A DNA stretch of 64,000 nucleotides from Geothrix fuzhouensis (GCF_024609325.1 NZ_JANHMQ010000001.1:682001-746000), one strand, 5' to 3'. Shown: positions 1 to 9,127, counted from the stretch's first letter. The notes: generated by a model not told the origin, from the sequence alone. Translations and numbers: made by a program.

Positions 1-7
1 AGTAGCG

Positions 8-301
8 ATGGCGCTGATGGCCCGCACCCACCGGGCGGACCTCATCATTGGCGGGCGGGGATCCCTGATGAACCGCTGTCTGGCCGCCGGCCTGCCAGTG
101 GCCTCCGCCTGCTCTGGCCAGGGTGTCTGCGCCCGGTGCATGATCACGACCCTCGAGGGGGGTACGCACCTGTCCCCACCCCGGCCCCATGAAACCAAAG
201 TGCTGGAACGGCACGGGGCGGGACCAGAGCAACGTCTCAGCTGCCAATGCCGGATTGCAGACCCCTCCGCGACAGTGCTGATCACCACGGGCTACTGGTG
301 A
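8..301 (+). CDS. [2Fe-2S] ferredoxin-type protein
   Basis: Small plant-type [2Fe-2S] ferredoxin domain of 97 residues or slightly fewer. The cluster ligands are visible as CSGQGVCARC (C-x4-C-x2-C; the preceding Ala-Cys context is typical) and a distal Cys in RLSCQC. The domain is expected to carry electrons in the cytoplasm; the partner cannot be told. The reading frame is open to the left edge of the window, so the ATG at 8, the ATG at 17 or an upstream codon outside the window could be the start. The TGA stop overlaps the GTG start of the following hydrolase, so the two are probably translationally coupled. Confidence 0.8.
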   Translation: MALMARTHRADLIIGGRGSLMNRCLAAGLPVASACSGQGVCARCMITTLEGGTHLSPPRPHETKVLERHGAGPEQRLSCQCRIADPSATVLITTGYW

Positions 302-1287
302 AACGTCGGACCTGGATTTCCCTCTGTGCCCTGCCCCTCCTCGCCGTAGGGGGATTCATGGGGTGGAAGGCCTGGCAGGTGGCCCGGGAACTGGTGGACC
401 CGCCCTTCTACCATCCACAGCCCCTGGCGCGGGTGGATGCCACCTACCGAGAGCTCGCGGCGGGCGGAGACGGGGACCCCGGGGGTGACTGGTCTCCCGA
501 GGAAGTGGAGGGCCTGCAGGTCTGGCGTCTGCGGAGGCGCAAGCCTTCGCCCGGTGTGGTCTTGCTGCTCCATGGCTTCGGAGATGATCGCTGGGGCACC
601 AGCCCGGCCCTGAAGTGGTTCCCTGGCCTCGATGCCATGATCTTCACCTACCGCCGGCGGGATGATGCTTTGCGGAAAGGCGGTCCGGCACCCGCTGTCA
701 CCTTCGGCGTGGTCGAGTCCCAGGATGTGGTCCGCATCGTCCACCATCTCGAAACCTCGGGCACGCCACGCCGGCGGATCCTCCTGATGGGCCGGAGTCT
801 GGGCGCCTCCATCGGTTTGATGGCCCTGGCCGACCTGGAACGGGAAGGCAGAGGCCCTCTCGCAGGGCTGATCTGGGAGGGTGCCCCCGCCAGCAGCCGG
901 AGCTTCGCCGAGCGTCTGGTCCGCGGTCCCAAGGACAGGTGGTGGCATGTCCTCGCGGCGCCGATCGGAGCCCTGGCCAGCCGGGCGGCCGGACACATGG
1001 GTGGCTATGATCCTGAGGCCACGGATCTGCTGCGCCGGACCGCTGGCTCTCATCTCGCCACGCCCAGTCTCTGCTTCCTCGCCACCCAGGACCGGCTGGC
1101 GCCTCCAGAGGTCCAGCGGGCCCTGGCGACCCGCTTCGCCTCGATCCGGGTGGTGGAAGTACCGACCTGGCACCTGCATTGCGCCGAGGTTCTAGGGCCA
1201 GCCTACGCGGCCACCATTCGGGAAGCTGTGGACAGCTGGTTCCCGGACGCGGCAAGGGGCCCCGAAAGGCCCCCTGCGAATCATTGA
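298..1287 (+). CDS. alpha/beta hydrolase, membrane-anchored or exported
   Basis: Serine hydrolase of the alpha/beta fold, 329 residues. An N-terminal hydrophobic stretch (about residues 5-24, after KRR) looks like a signal anchor. LLLHGFGDD is the oxyanion-hole strand, GRSLGAS is the nucleophile elbow (G-x-S-x-G), and the terminal HLHC region probably supplies the catalytic His. The GTG at 298 was chosen because it overlaps the ferredoxin stop (GTGA) and puts the hydrophobic segment at the N-terminus; a frame start at 247 would lie inside the ferredoxin gene. The substrate is unknown. It ends 13 bases from the convergent CsgG-like gene. Confidence 0.8.
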   Translation: MKRRTWISLCALPLLAVGGFMGWKAWQVARELVDPPFYHPQPLARVDATYRELAAGGDGDPGGDWSPEEVEGLQVWRLRRRKPSPGVVLLLHGFGDDRWGTSPALKWFPGLDAMIFTYRRRDDALRKGGPAPAVTFGVVESQDVVRIVHHLETSGTPRRRILLMGRSLGASIGLMALADLEREGRGPLAGLIWEGAPASSRSFAERLVRGPKDRWWHVLAAPIGALASRAAGHMGGYDPEATDLLRRTAGSHLATPSLCFLATQDRLAPPEVQRALATRFASIRVVEVPTWHLHCAEVLGPAYAATIREAVDSWFPDAARGPERPPANH

Positions 1288-1300
1288 AGAGAATAAGGCG

Positions 1301-2038
1301 CTAGTCGTCTTCGTTGGCTGCGACCGTGGCGCGGAGAAGTTTGGGCGTGATGCGCTGGACGATGGGTTCAAAGACCTTGTTCACCAGTTCCTCGTCGTAT
1401 TGGACCTCAGCACCGGTGCCCGCCACCTTCACGCTGGTGTCGGAAAGCTTGTCCTCGTCTTTCCAGGCCCCCAGGATTTCGCCCGTCTCCACCTCGATGA
1501 GGCGGATGTCCAGGCGACCTGTGAAGGAGGCTTTCTTCACGTTCACGCTGCCTGCCACGGCGCCGGCCATGCCATCGCCCGTCACCTTGCTCACCAGCGC
1601 GCCCACGCCCCAGCCGGTGCCAAAGCCGCCTTCCTTGTACGCGAATCGCGTGATCTTGCCGGTCATCACGTACTTCACGCCGAGCAGCTTGCCAATCTTC
1701 TGGACGGTGGCGGTATCCACCTCACCGCTCTGCTGGAAGTTCAGCTCCTCGCGGATTTCGGAGAGCCGTTCGCGCTCGATGACGCGGATCTTGTTCCGGC
1801 CCTTCTCCATGATCTCGGTGGTGAAGAGGTCCCGGAGTTGATTGGAGATGGTCCCCATCTGGTTGCCCCAGCCGCCGAAGCGCCAGCCATGCCAGGCATC
1901 TGGCGCGGCCTTGAATTCCAGGATGGCGATGCGCGGGAGCTTCGCCTTCTCCTCTTTGGACAATTTCTTCTGGGCAAGGGCCGGGGTCGCCACGGCGAGA
2001 ACGGCCAGCAAGGCCAGGAGCAGCTTGTGGAAACGCAT
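1301..2038 (-). CDS. CsgG/HfaB-family protein, exported
   Basis: 245 residues starting with a clear Sec signal peptide (hydrophobic core about 6-18, cleavage near ALAQ). The body resembles the CsgG/HfaB family: a beta strand with PRIAILEF, an RVIERERL segment, a GKLLGVKYVMTGKI segment, and a late LDIRLIEVETGEIL segment. Family members form or assist outer-membrane secretion channels or act as periplasmic assembly factors. There is no obvious lipobox Cys, so this copy is probably periplasmic. A GGAG lies five bases before the ATG. No curli genes are nearby, so its role is unknown. The gene follows the HU/IHF gene on the same strand. Confidence 0.75.
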   Translation of the reverse strand: MRFHKLLLALLAVLAVATPALAQKKLSKEEKAKLPRIAILEFKAAPDAWHGWRFGGWGNQMGTISNQLRDLFTTEIMEKGRNKIRVIERERLSEIREELNFQQSGEVDTATVQKIGKLLGVKYVMTGKITRFAYKEGGFGTGWGVGALVSKVTGDGMAGAVAGSVNVKKASFTGRLDIRLIEVETGEILGAWKDEDKLSDTSVKVAGTGAEVQYDEELVNKVFEPIVQRITPKLLRATVAANEDD

Positions 2039-2064
2039 GGGGACTCCGGAGTGGGTAGGAGGGG

Positions 2065-2361
2065 TTACTCGTCGATCAGCTTGCTGCGAAGCTCCTTGCC
2101 GAGCTTGAAATAGACCACACGCTTGGGCGGAACCTGGATGCTCTCGCCGCTGCGCGGATTCCGGCCCTGGCGGGCCCGCCGGTCGCGCAGGCGGAAGCTT
2201 CCGAAGCCGCGCAGTTCCACGCCTTCGCCGGTCTTGAGGGACTCGATGATGCTCTCCAGGAAGGTGTTAACCAGGAGATCCGCATCCTTCTTCCCGAGTT
2301 CGAGCCGCTCCATCAGGTGCCGGGAGAGGTCAGCCTTGGTGAGGGTCTCCATCGCTTCCAT
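2065..2361 (-). CDS. HU/IHF-family DNA-binding protein
   Basis: 98-residue histone-like protein. TLTKADLSRHL, the helical LVNTFLESIIESLKTGEGVELRGFGSF and the DNA-binding arm around RQGRNPRSGE are all diagnostic of the HU/IHF superfamily. The arm contains the N-P-R tip that intercalates in DNA. It resembles IHF-beta more than HU, but the subunit class cannot be fixed by eye. It should bend DNA in the nucleoid. A GGAG five bases before the ATG at 2361 supports this start over a second in-frame ATG at 2352. It lies 26 bases upstream of the CsgG-like gene and could be co-transcribed with it. Confidence 0.9.
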   Translation of the reverse strand: MEAMETLTKADLSRHLMERLELGKKDADLLVNTFLESIIESLKTGEGVELRGFGSFRLRDRRARQGRNPRSGESIQVPPKRVVYFKLGKELRSKLIDE

Positions 2362-2461
2362 GGGAACTCCGAAGGGGTTGGGCGCTCAGGTGGATTGAAG
2401 GCAGTCCTCAATAAATCCCCATCCGTGCCCTGCGGTCAAGAGGGATATCTTCACCTATTTG

Positions 2462-2487
2462 AAAAAAAGGGGGCAGTGCCCCCTTTT
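2462..2487 (-). terminator. Rho-independent terminator of pepA
   Basis: Read on the minus strand this is AAAA, then a six-pair GGGGGC/GCCCCC stem with a three-base ACT loop, then seven T. The stem extends through A-T pairs. It sits about 20 bases past the pepA stop and 100 bases before the HU/IHF start, so it separates the two transcription units. Confidence 0.9.
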
Positions 2488-2506
2488 CGGCCTCGTGATC
2501 CGAGGT

Positions 2507-3979
2507 TCAGTCCATCAGCCATTCAAGGAGGAACCGGGGGCCCTCTCCGCTGGCGCCATGGGTGCGGTAGTCCCGCTCCTTGCCCGACCAGCTGCCGGCG
2601 AGGTCGATGTGGGCCCAGGAGGCTCCCCCCACGAACTCCCGGAGGAAGAGGCCAGCGGTGATGGTCCCGCCCCAGCGGATGCCCGTGATGTTCTTCAGAT
2701 CAGCCAGTGGACTCTTAAGCAGTTCGGCATATTCCTCCACCAGGGGCAACTGCCAGAGGTGCTCGCCCGCGCTGGTCCCTGCATCCAGGAGCTGGTCCAC
2801 AAGCTTCTGGTCCGTGCCCATGATCGCCGATACGCCATCACCCATGGCGACCAGGGCCGCTCCCGTGAGGGTGGCCAGGTCGACCACATGATCCGCACCC
2901 AGTTCCCCGGCGAGGTGGAGCAGGTCGGCCAGCACCAGCCGCCCCTCGGCGTCGGTGTTGAGCACTTCGACGGTTTTGCCGCTCCGGCTGCGGAGGACGT
3001 CGCCAGGCTTGTAACTGGAGCCGGACGGCATGTTCTCAGCCAGACCCATGAGGCCGGTCACCTGAACCGGCACCTCCAGCTGGGCACAGGCTGCCAGGGT
3101 GGCCAGAACGATGGCCGCGCCAGTCATGTCGTCCTTCATGGTCTCCATGCTGGAGGCGTCCTTGAGGGACAGGCCGCCCGAGTCGAAGCAGACGCCTTTA
3201 CCCACCAGCACGATGTGCTTCTTGGGTTTCTCCTTGGGCTTGTATTCGAGTTTCACCACCCGCGGGGGGCGCACACTGCCCTGGCCCACGGCCAGCACCG
3301 AGCGGAAGCCGCCTTTTTCGAGGGCCGGCACGTCCAGCACCTCGCAATGGAGCTTGTGCTGCTTGGCCAGCTTCACGGCCATTTCTGCAAACGCCTCGGG
3401 ATAAAGATCGCCCGCGGGGGTGTTGGCAAGATCGCGAACGCGGTGGCAAGCCGCCACACCGGCCTCGATCACGGGCAGCTTCCGGCGGGCCTTCCGCGTA
3501 TCGTCACCATTGGTGAAGATCTCGATGGAGCTGAACTGCTTCGGTTCTTGCTTCCCACCCTTGAAGGCGACGAGATCATAGTTCGCCAGCAAGGCACCCT
3601 CGGTCACAGCTGCCTGCACGGCATCGTGATCAAGGGTGGACGTAGACGGAGACAGCACGCCGATCTTCTTCCACTTCTTCTTGAGACAGAAGCGGCCGGC
3701 AGTTCCCACTGCCTTGCGGATCTTGTTGAGCGTCACCTTCTCTTCGTCACCCAGACCGACGAGCACCATCCAGCGGCTCTCCTTGACACCATTGGGGTGA
3801 TGGAGCGGCACAACTTCGAGATAGTCCGCCTTGAAATCCTCTTCATCCATCACCTGGCGCGCGACCTTGCTGATGGCAAGTGGCAGACGATGGCGTTCGC
3901 GCCCCGAAAACACGGGAACGATCAAGGCATCACCGGCGAAATCCTTTCCGGTCTGAGAGCTGATATCCACTGAAGGCAT
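2507..3979 (-). CDS. pepA: leucyl aminopeptidase (M17)
   Basis: 490-residue cytosolic aminopeptidase of family M17, which removes N-terminal residues from peptides using two metal ions. The C-terminal catalytic half shows the signature NTDAEGRLVLADLL and the GKGVCFDSGGLSLK metal-binding segment. The N-terminal half (about 1-180) is the variable regulatory domain. Full family length. A strong AGGAGG lies seven bases upstream of the ATG. It is divergent from pabB across a 145-base AT-rich gap and is followed by its own terminator. Confidence 0.95.
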   Translation of the reverse strand: MPSVDISSQTGKDFAGDALIVPVFSGRERHRLPLAISKVARQVMDEEDFKADYLEVVPLHHPNGVKESRWMVLVGLGDEEKVTLNKIRKAVGTAGRFCLKKKWKKIGVLSPSTSTLDHDAVQAAVTEGALLANYDLVAFKGGKQEPKQFSSIEIFTNGDDTRKARRKLPVIEAGVAACHRVRDLANTPAGDLYPEAFAEMAVKLAKQHKLHCEVLDVPALEKGGFRSVLAVGQGSVRPPRVVKLEYKPKEKPKKHIVLVGKGVCFDSGGLSLKDASSMETMKDDMTGAAIVLATLAACAQLEVPVQVTGLMGLAENMPSGSSYKPGDVLRSRSGKTVEVLNTDAEGRLVLADLLHLAGELGADHVVDLATLTGAALVAMGDGVSAIMGTDQKLVDQLLDAGTSAGEHLWQLPLVEEYAELLKSPLADLKNITGIRWGGTITAGLFLREFVGGASWAHIDLAGSWSGKERDYRTHGASGEGPRFLLEWLMD

Positions 3980-4124
3980 GGAAGTTCCTCCTGGCCCAAG
4001 AGCCTAGGTCCTGGGTGAAAAAAAGAAAAGCCTGTTTTTCGTCGCTATTTGTCATGGATCGGCAATTTATTAGCGAACGCTTTTTCAACACTAGCTAATT
4101 GAGTGAGTTCCAGAATCCAATGGG

Positions 4125-5420
4125 ATGATACCCCTCATGGACCTCACGCCTCGGCACCGCCTGCCCTACCCCCTCCCCGGGCCGTGGCCAGCCTGTGCCC
4201 AGGCCCTCCTCAATCGGGGAGCGGCCTGGCTGCACACAGGGGGAACCGGTGATGGGCTACTGGCCCTGCCGGGTGGACCGGTCCTCACTTCCCGGTGGGG
4301 AGGCGCCGCTTGGGTCACCGACCTGAATGGCCAGACACGCCCCGGAACCCCCTGGGAGGCCCTGGAATCAGCCCTTCTGGAGCATCCCGGTCCCTGGATC
4401 GGTGCTGCCTCCTTCGAGTTGGCCTGTGATGAGGCTGTCCTGCCCCGCCAGGCCCTGCCCCTCGATACCCCGGGTCAGCACTGGCAGGGCCTCTGGCAGG
4501 CGCTGCACATCCGGGAGGGCAAGGCCGAACTGTGGTCCTGGGAGGACACACCCCCTGATCCAAGCGCCTGCGCACCCCTATTCAAGGCCGATGCCGTTCT
4601 GGCCCCGGTTCCACTGGTACTCCTCCCCCGTTGGAACGAGGCCCATCATCGGGCGGCTGTGGAGGCGATCCGCGAGCGGATCCTGGAGGGTGGTTTCTAC
4701 GTAGCCAACCTCTGTGTTCCCTTCGATTCTGTATTCCATGGTGATCCCGTGGGCCTGGCATTCCAGGCCTTCCTGAAGGCCCGCCCGCCCTTTGGCGCCC
4801 TGCTGGAACTGGGGGATCTGCGTCTCCTCAGCCTGAGCATGGAGCGGCTCCTGTCCCGTCGGGGGGACCGGCTCTGGTCCCAACCCATCAAAGGGAGCGC
4901 CCCCCTGACAGGTGACACAGTGCTGGACCGGGCTGCTGCCGAGGCCTTGGCCGCCGACCCCAAGGAGCGCGCCGAGCACACCATGATCGTGGACCTGGTG
5001 CGCAACGACCTGGGCCGTGTGGCCCAGACCGGAACCGTCGCCGTGAGCCAGGCCATGACCGTGGAGCCCTATCCCACGGTGCAGCATCTAGTGAGCACCG
5101 TCGAAGCCCAGGCCCGCCCCAGGCTGGGTCTGGCCGACCTGTTCCGGGCCGTCCTCCCCGGCGGCAGCGTCACCGGGGCCCCCAAGCACGCGGTCTGCGC
5201 CCATCTCGCCCAGACCGAGGCCGCGCCCCGTGGGTTCTACTGCGGCGCCCTGGGGTGGATCGCGCCGAATGGCGACTTGGACCTGACCCTGCCCATCCGG
5301 ACCGCCCAGATCGCCGGGGAAACCCTCACCTACTGGGCAGGCGGGGGCATCACCCGCCGCAGCGACGCCGCCCGGGAATGGGCCGAACTGCACCTGAAGA
5401 CCCGCGCCATCATGGGTTGA
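4125..5420 (+). CDS. pabB: aminodeoxychorismate synthase component I
   Basis: Chorismate-binding enzyme of 431 residues in the TrpE/PabB family. It should aminate chorismate for p-aminobenzoate and folate synthesis. The C-terminal chorismate-binding domain includes QPIKGSAP, EHTMIVDLVRNDLGRV, and PGGSVTGAPK. The Lys in PIKG is the mark that usually separates PabB from anthranilate synthase (PIAG), so PabB is preferred. folP lies 14 kb away in the same window. No amidotransferase partner (PabA) is adjacent. Neither ATG (4125 or 4137) has a strong ribosome binding site, so the start is uncertain by four codons. Confidence 0.85.
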   Translation: MIPLMDLTPRHRLPYPLPGPWPACAQALLNRGAAWLHTGGTGDGLLALPGGPVLTSRWGGAAWVTDLNGQTRPGTPWEALESALLEHPGPWIGAASFELACDEAVLPRQALPLDTPGQHWQGLWQALHIREGKAELWSWEDTPPDPSACAPLFKADAVLAPVPLVLLPRWNEAHHRAAVEAIRERILEGGFYVANLCVPFDSVFHGDPVGLAFQAFLKARPPFGALLELGDLRLLSLSMERLLSRRGDRLWSQPIKGSAPLTGDTVLDRAAAEALAADPKERAEHTMIVDLVRNDLGRVAQTGTVAVSQAMTVEPYPTVQHLVSTVEAQARPRLGLADLFRAVLPGGSVTGAPKHAVCAHLAQTEAAPRGFYCGALGWIAPNGDLDLTLPIRTAQIAGETLTYWAGGGITRRSDAAREWAELHLKTRAIMG

Positions 5421-5430
5421 TGGAAGTCGA

Positions 5431-5937
5431 TCAGGCCGCGCTGGCCCGCTTGAGCAGTTCCTCGAAGCGCTCGAAGAGATGCGCCCGGGGGCCCTTCGGC
5501 TGGCGCTTGAGGATCATCCCGGCCTGATCGGGCGTGCGGCCGCCCTTGGTCTGGTTGCAGGGCAGGCAACAACCCACCAGGTTCTGCCATGTGGTGGACC
5601 CGCCCTGGCACAAGGGGACCACGTGATCGACGGTGGTGGCCTTCCGCTGGCAGCCTTCGTACTGACACAGGTAGTGATCCCGACGCAGCACACGACGCTC
5701 CAGGCGCCCGATGAGCAGCTTGGAATCGCTGCAGGCCTGCGCATGCGGAAAGATGATGAGTTCGAGACTGCCCTCCAGGTTGCCGTGCCGCTCGAAGGTG
5801 GCTGGGTTGAGCACGTGGGCCCGGCCCGACACCACGGCGCAGAGGGCGCGCCTTCGGCTTACTTCCTGCATCGGGACGTAGTTCCGGTCGACGGCGATCA
5901 CCTCGCCCGCCCCGTGACGTTCCCGACCCTTCAGCAT
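5431..5937 (-). CDS. HNH endonuclease
   Basis: 168 residues with a C-terminal HNH nuclease domain. Two Cys pairs (CQYEGC and CCLPCN) frame the catalytic TVDHVVPLCQGG segment and the N in TTWQNLVGC, as in HNH enzymes of the McrA type. The N-terminal part (IAVDRNYVPMQEVSRRRAL) is typical of the short housekeeping HNH proteins found in many bacteria, whose targets are not known. It is not next to a toxin, phage or restriction gene here. It converges with pabB, 10 bases apart. Confidence 0.85.
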   Translation of the reverse strand: MLKGRERHGAGEVIAVDRNYVPMQEVSRRRALCAVVSGRAHVLNPATFERHGNLEGSLELIIFPHAQACSDSKLLIGRLERRVLRRDHYLCQYEGCQRKATTVDHVVPLCQGGSTTWQNLVGCCLPCNQTKGGRTPDQAGMILKRQPKGPRAHLFERFEELLKRASAA

Positions 5938-5991
5938 CGCACCCCCGGATTGGCCCGTATCCTAAGGCAATCCGCCAAATTGTGAAGTGAT

Positions 5992-7290
5992 TTATTCCGA
6001 CGAATTGGATAAAACAGGTATCGTCGAATTCGGTAATTCACCGGGTAGGCCCACGGAGTCGACTTCTGGAGCCGCCTCCACGCCCGCCAATTTCTTTTCC
6101 ATCTGATCCCGCCGGGCGGCGACATCGCCCAGCTTGCCGCTGGCCTCCTCAAGCTTCTTCTGCACCGCCGCCAGGGCCGTCCCGAAGCGGCCGAACTCCG
6201 CCTTCACCTGCCCAAGCACCTTCCAGATCTCGCTGGTCTGCCGGCTGATGGCCAGAGTCTTGAAGCCCACCTGGAGGCTGTTGAGGAAGGCCGTGAGGGT
6301 TGTGGGGCCCACCAGAATGACCTTGCACTCCCGTTGCAACCGCTCAAAGAGGCCCTGGCGACGCAACACCTCCGCATAGAGCCCCTCGAAGGGGAGGAAG
6401 AGCAGCCCGAAGTCCGTGCTGTGCGGCGGCGCGATGTATTTGTCGCGGATGTCGCGGGCCTGTGAGAGCAGCCTGACCTCCAGGGCTTTCCCTGCGGCTT
6501 CGACCGCCACCAGATCGCCCACTTCGTAGGCCTCCATGAGCCGCTGGTAGTCCTCCAGGGGGAACTTGGCGTCGATAGGCAGCCAGACCGGGCCGTTTTC
6601 GTCAGGCCCCGGCAGCTTCACCGCGAACTCGACCATTTCCGCCGATCGCGGCCGGATGTGGACATTGGCCTGGTACTGCCCTGGAGAGAGGAACTGTTCG
6701 AGCAGCGCTCCCAACTGGGCCTCGCCCAGCACGCCACGGGCTTTCACATTGGTCAGCGCCCGCTTCAGGCCGCCCACGTCCTGGGCCAGCCCCTGCATCT
6801 CGCCCAGGCCCCGCTGCACCTGCTCCAGGCGTTGGGCCACCAGGTTGAAGCTCTCCCCCAGACGCTTCTCCAGGGCCTCGTGCAGCTGCTCGTCCACCGT
6901 GTGTCGCATCTGCTCGAGCTTCGCCTCGTTCGACGCCTGGAGGGCCTCGAGCCGCTGCTGAACCTGTTGCTGGACCAGGCTCAGCTGGGCCCCCTGCTCC
7001 GATCGCGAGGCCCGGAGCGCCTCCTGGACTGCGGCCGTGAGCTGCCGGAAACCTTCGGCGAGCTTCTCGACCTGGGCCGTGCGAAGCTCACCCAGCTCCG
7101 CAGCCAGCGGTCGAAGCTGAGCGGTGAGCACCTGGTGGGATTCAGAGCGGTTTCTTGACGCCAGGTCCTCGGCATGACGCCGCAAGGCTTCGAAGAGCGT
7201 TGGATCCGTCGGGGTTCGTCGCAGGGCGGCCCAGGCGGCCACGATGGCTGAGATGCAGGCAAGCAGGGAGAGGACCAGGGCGAGGTTCAT
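5992..7290 (-). CDS. rmuC: DNA recombination protein RmuC
   Basis: 432 residues. An N-terminal transmembrane segment (about 3-20) is followed by a long coiled coil (about 35-190) rich in Gln, Glu and Ala, then the conserved RmuC nuclease-like domain (about 200-390) with GVLGEAQLGALLEQ, PIDAKFPLEDY and a late FLNSLQVGFKTLAI segment. In E. coli the family limits rearrangements at inverted repeats. Length and domain order are normal. Its gene begins just downstream of tsaE on the same strand (six bases), so it is probably the last or second-last gene of the leftward block. Confidence 0.93.
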   Translation of the reverse strand: MNLALVLSLLACISAIVAAWAALRRTPTDPTLFEALRRHAEDLASRNRSESHQVLTAQLRPLAAELGELRTAQVEKLAEGFRQLTAAVQEALRASRSEQGAQLSLVQQQVQQRLEALQASNEAKLEQMRHTVDEQLHEALEKRLGESFNLVAQRLEQVQRGLGEMQGLAQDVGGLKRALTNVKARGVLGEAQLGALLEQFLSPGQYQANVHIRPRSAEMVEFAVKLPGPDENGPVWLPIDAKFPLEDYQRLMEAYEVGDLVAVEAAGKALEVRLLSQARDIRDKYIAPPHSTDFGLLFLPFEGLYAEVLRRQGLFERLQRECKVILVGPTTLTAFLNSLQVGFKTLAISRQTSEIWKVLGQVKAEFGRFGTALAAVQKKLEEASGKLGDVAARRDQMEKKLAGVEAAPEVDSVGLPGELPNSTIPVLSNSSE

Positions 7291-7296
7291 GACCCA

Positions 7297-7731
7297 TCAT
7301 CGTCCGGCGGTTTCGCCAGGAAGTGTCCATTCCGCCAGCCGCCCTGCGCCCGCAGGCGTCAGGGACAGCTCGGCCACCCAAGCCGAGGGCCAAGGACCGT
7401 CTTGACCGGCCCACTCCACCACCAGCCGGTCCCCAGGGTCGATGACCTCCTCCAGACCCAGGGCCCAGGCGCCCTCCGGGCCGGGGCGGTAGAGGTCCAG
7501 GTGGAAGAGGCGGCCCGCCGGAAGCTCGTAGCGGTGCAGCACCGCGTAGGTGGGCGAGGCCACGTCGTCGGGATCGCCCCCCAGCCCCCGCAGGAAGCCC
7601 CGGGTCCAGGTGGTCTTGCCAGCCCCCAGCTCGCCGCGCAGAAGCCAGGTGCCACCGGGCGGTGTGAGCCGGGCCAGGGCTTCGCCCAGGGCCTCGGTAG
7701 CGACATCGTCGGCGAGGTAGCGTTCAGCCAC
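7297..7731 (-). CDS. tsaE: tRNA threonylcarbamoyladenosine synthase ATPase TsaE
   Basis: 144-residue P-loop ATPase that works with TsaB and TsaD to make t6A37 in ANN-decoding tRNAs. The Walker A motif GELGAGKT and the SPTYAVLHRYELP and FHLDLYR segments are diagnostic. A longer open frame runs upstream to 8043, but that part lies inside nnr. The GTG at 7731 matches the normal family N-terminus and overlaps the end of nnr by eight bases, which suggests coupling. Neither tsaB nor tsaD is in the window. Confidence 0.9.
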   Translation of the reverse strand: MAERYLADDVATEALGEALARLTPPGGTWLLRGELGAGKTTWTRGFLRGLGGDPDDVASPTYAVLHRYELPAGRLFHLDLYRPGPEGAWALGLEEVIDPGDRLVVEWAGQDGPWPSAWVAELSLTPAGAGRLAEWTLPGETAGR

Positions 7732-9118
7732 GCAGCAGCTCCGGAAGCTGGTCCGCCAGGTCCCGCGGCAGCAGGCCGGCCCCGGGGAGGCGGTCCGCCG
7801 CGGCCCCATGGAACCACGCCGCCGCGGCCACCGCCTCGCGCATGGGGAGGCCCTGGGCGCGGAAGCCAGCCACCATGCCCGCCAGCAGGTCGCCACTGCC
7901 GCCAGTCGCGAGCCCGGGATGACCCGTGGGATTGATCCACAGCTCGTCGCAGGCACCACCGGCGAGGACGCTCTGGGCGCCCTTGAGCAGCAGGACCCCG
8001 GGTTTTCCCGCGGAGACCTGCCGGGCCTGGGCCAGGCGCTCATCCATCAGCATCGGGCGGGGGAGCCGGAAGAGCCGCGCGAACTCGCCGGGGTGAGGCG
8101 TGATAGCCGTCCCGGGCCGCTCCATCCAACGTTTTCCCTCTCCCTCTTTCAGGGCGGAGGCGTCCAGCACCAGCGGCCCATCCCAGTCGGGGATCTGGGC
8201 GATGCCGCCAGGGCCCACCAGGAGCACATCGACCTCGGCGGGCAGGGTGCCCAGCCAAGGCCGCACCATGGCCTCGGGGATCTGGGCGGCCACCTCGGCG
8301 CGAACCTCGGGATCGGTCAGAACAGTCACCAGGCCCGCACCCACCCGCAGGGCGCCCAGGGCAGCGAGCACGGCCGCGCCGCTCATGCCCAGGCTGCCGG
8401 CCCGGATGGCCACATGACCAAAGCTGCCCTTATGGGCGTCCCAGGCCCTCGGCGGCAAGATCGGACGTTCCAGAAGCGACAGGGCTGCTTGTGGAGCCCG
8501 ATCCAGGGGAATGGGAACCACGGTGATCTCACCGCAGGCCTCCCGGGCGGGCATCAGGCCATGGCAGACCTTGTGCAGCCCGAAGCAGGCGGTCCGCGTG
8601 GCGCGGACCGCCTCACCAGGGATCTCTGCGGCACTGGGATCCAGGCCCGAAGGCAGATCCAGGGCCAATACCGGCAAACCCGAGGCGTTCAGGGCCCGCA
8701 CCCAGGCCAGGGCCGTGCCTTCCAGGGGCCGTGTGGTGCCTAGTCCCAAAAGGCCGTCCACTACCCAGCCGCGCCAGACTGTCATCACCTCCGCCGGGGC
8801 TGCGGACGTGCGGATCTCCCCGCCGAGGCCCTTCCAGAGCCGCGCCTGGTGGGCGGCATCACCCTGCCACCCAGGCTGGGCGGTGGGGGACCACACTGAG
8901 ACTTCGCGCCCTTCCAGGCGGGCGAGCCGGGCCAGGGCCAGGGCGTCGCCCCCGTTGTTGCCAGGGCCCGCCAGCACGTGGACCGGCTGTCCGGGGGGGA
9001 GCAGCGCCAAGGCGCCTAGGGCCGCATGTTCCTGGAGCACCAGGGACGGGATGCCCCAGCCCTCGATGGCCTGGCGCTCCGCGGCCCGCATCTCATCGGC
9101 AGTGAGGAGGGAAATCAT
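7724..9118 (-). CDS. nnr: bifunctional NAD(P)H-hydrate epimerase/dehydratase
   Basis: 464-residue metabolite-repair enzyme. The N-terminal half (about 1-205) is the YjeF-type epimerase with LAGPGNNGGDALALARL. The C-terminal half (about 220-460) is the ADP/ATP-dependent dehydratase with ITPHPGEFARLF, LLLKGAQS and ATGGSGDLLAGM. Together they reconvert damaged NADHX/NADPHX to NADH/NADPH. The fused form is common in bacteria, and fusion next to tsaE is a recurrent arrangement. It lies 9 bases downstream of purN on the same strand. Confidence 0.95.
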   Translation of the reverse strand: MISLLTADEMRAAERQAIEGWGIPSLVLQEHAALGALALLPPGQPVHVLAGPGNNGGDALALARLARLEGREVSVWSPTAQPGWQGDAAHQARLWKGLGGEIRTSAAPAEVMTVWRGWVVDGLLGLGTTRPLEGTALAWVRALNASGLPVLALDLPSGLDPSAAEIPGEAVRATRTACFGLHKVCHGLMPAREACGEITVVPIPLDRAPQAALSLLERPILPPRAWDAHKGSFGHVAIRAGSLGMSGAAVLAALGALRVGAGLVTVLTDPEVRAEVAAQIPEAMVRPWLGTLPAEVDVLLVGPGGIAQIPDWDGPLVLDASALKEGEGKRWMERPGTAITPHPGEFARLFRLPRPMLMDERLAQARQVSAGKPGVLLLKGAQSVLAGGACDELWINPTGHPGLATGGSGDLLAGMVAGFRAQGLPMREAVAAAAWFHGAAADRLPGAGLLPRDLADQLPELLRG

Positions 9119-9127
9119 GCGGACAGT

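Noticed and set aside
2459-3973. Long plus-strand frame of 504 codons opposite pepA
   Set aside because: It mirrors pepA in the antisense frame that GC-rich codon bias keeps open; pepA has all family motifs and its own ribosome binding site.
4125-5420. Anthranilate synthase component I (trpE)
   Set aside because: PIKG in place of PIAG points to aminodeoxychorismate synthase, and no trp genes adjoin.
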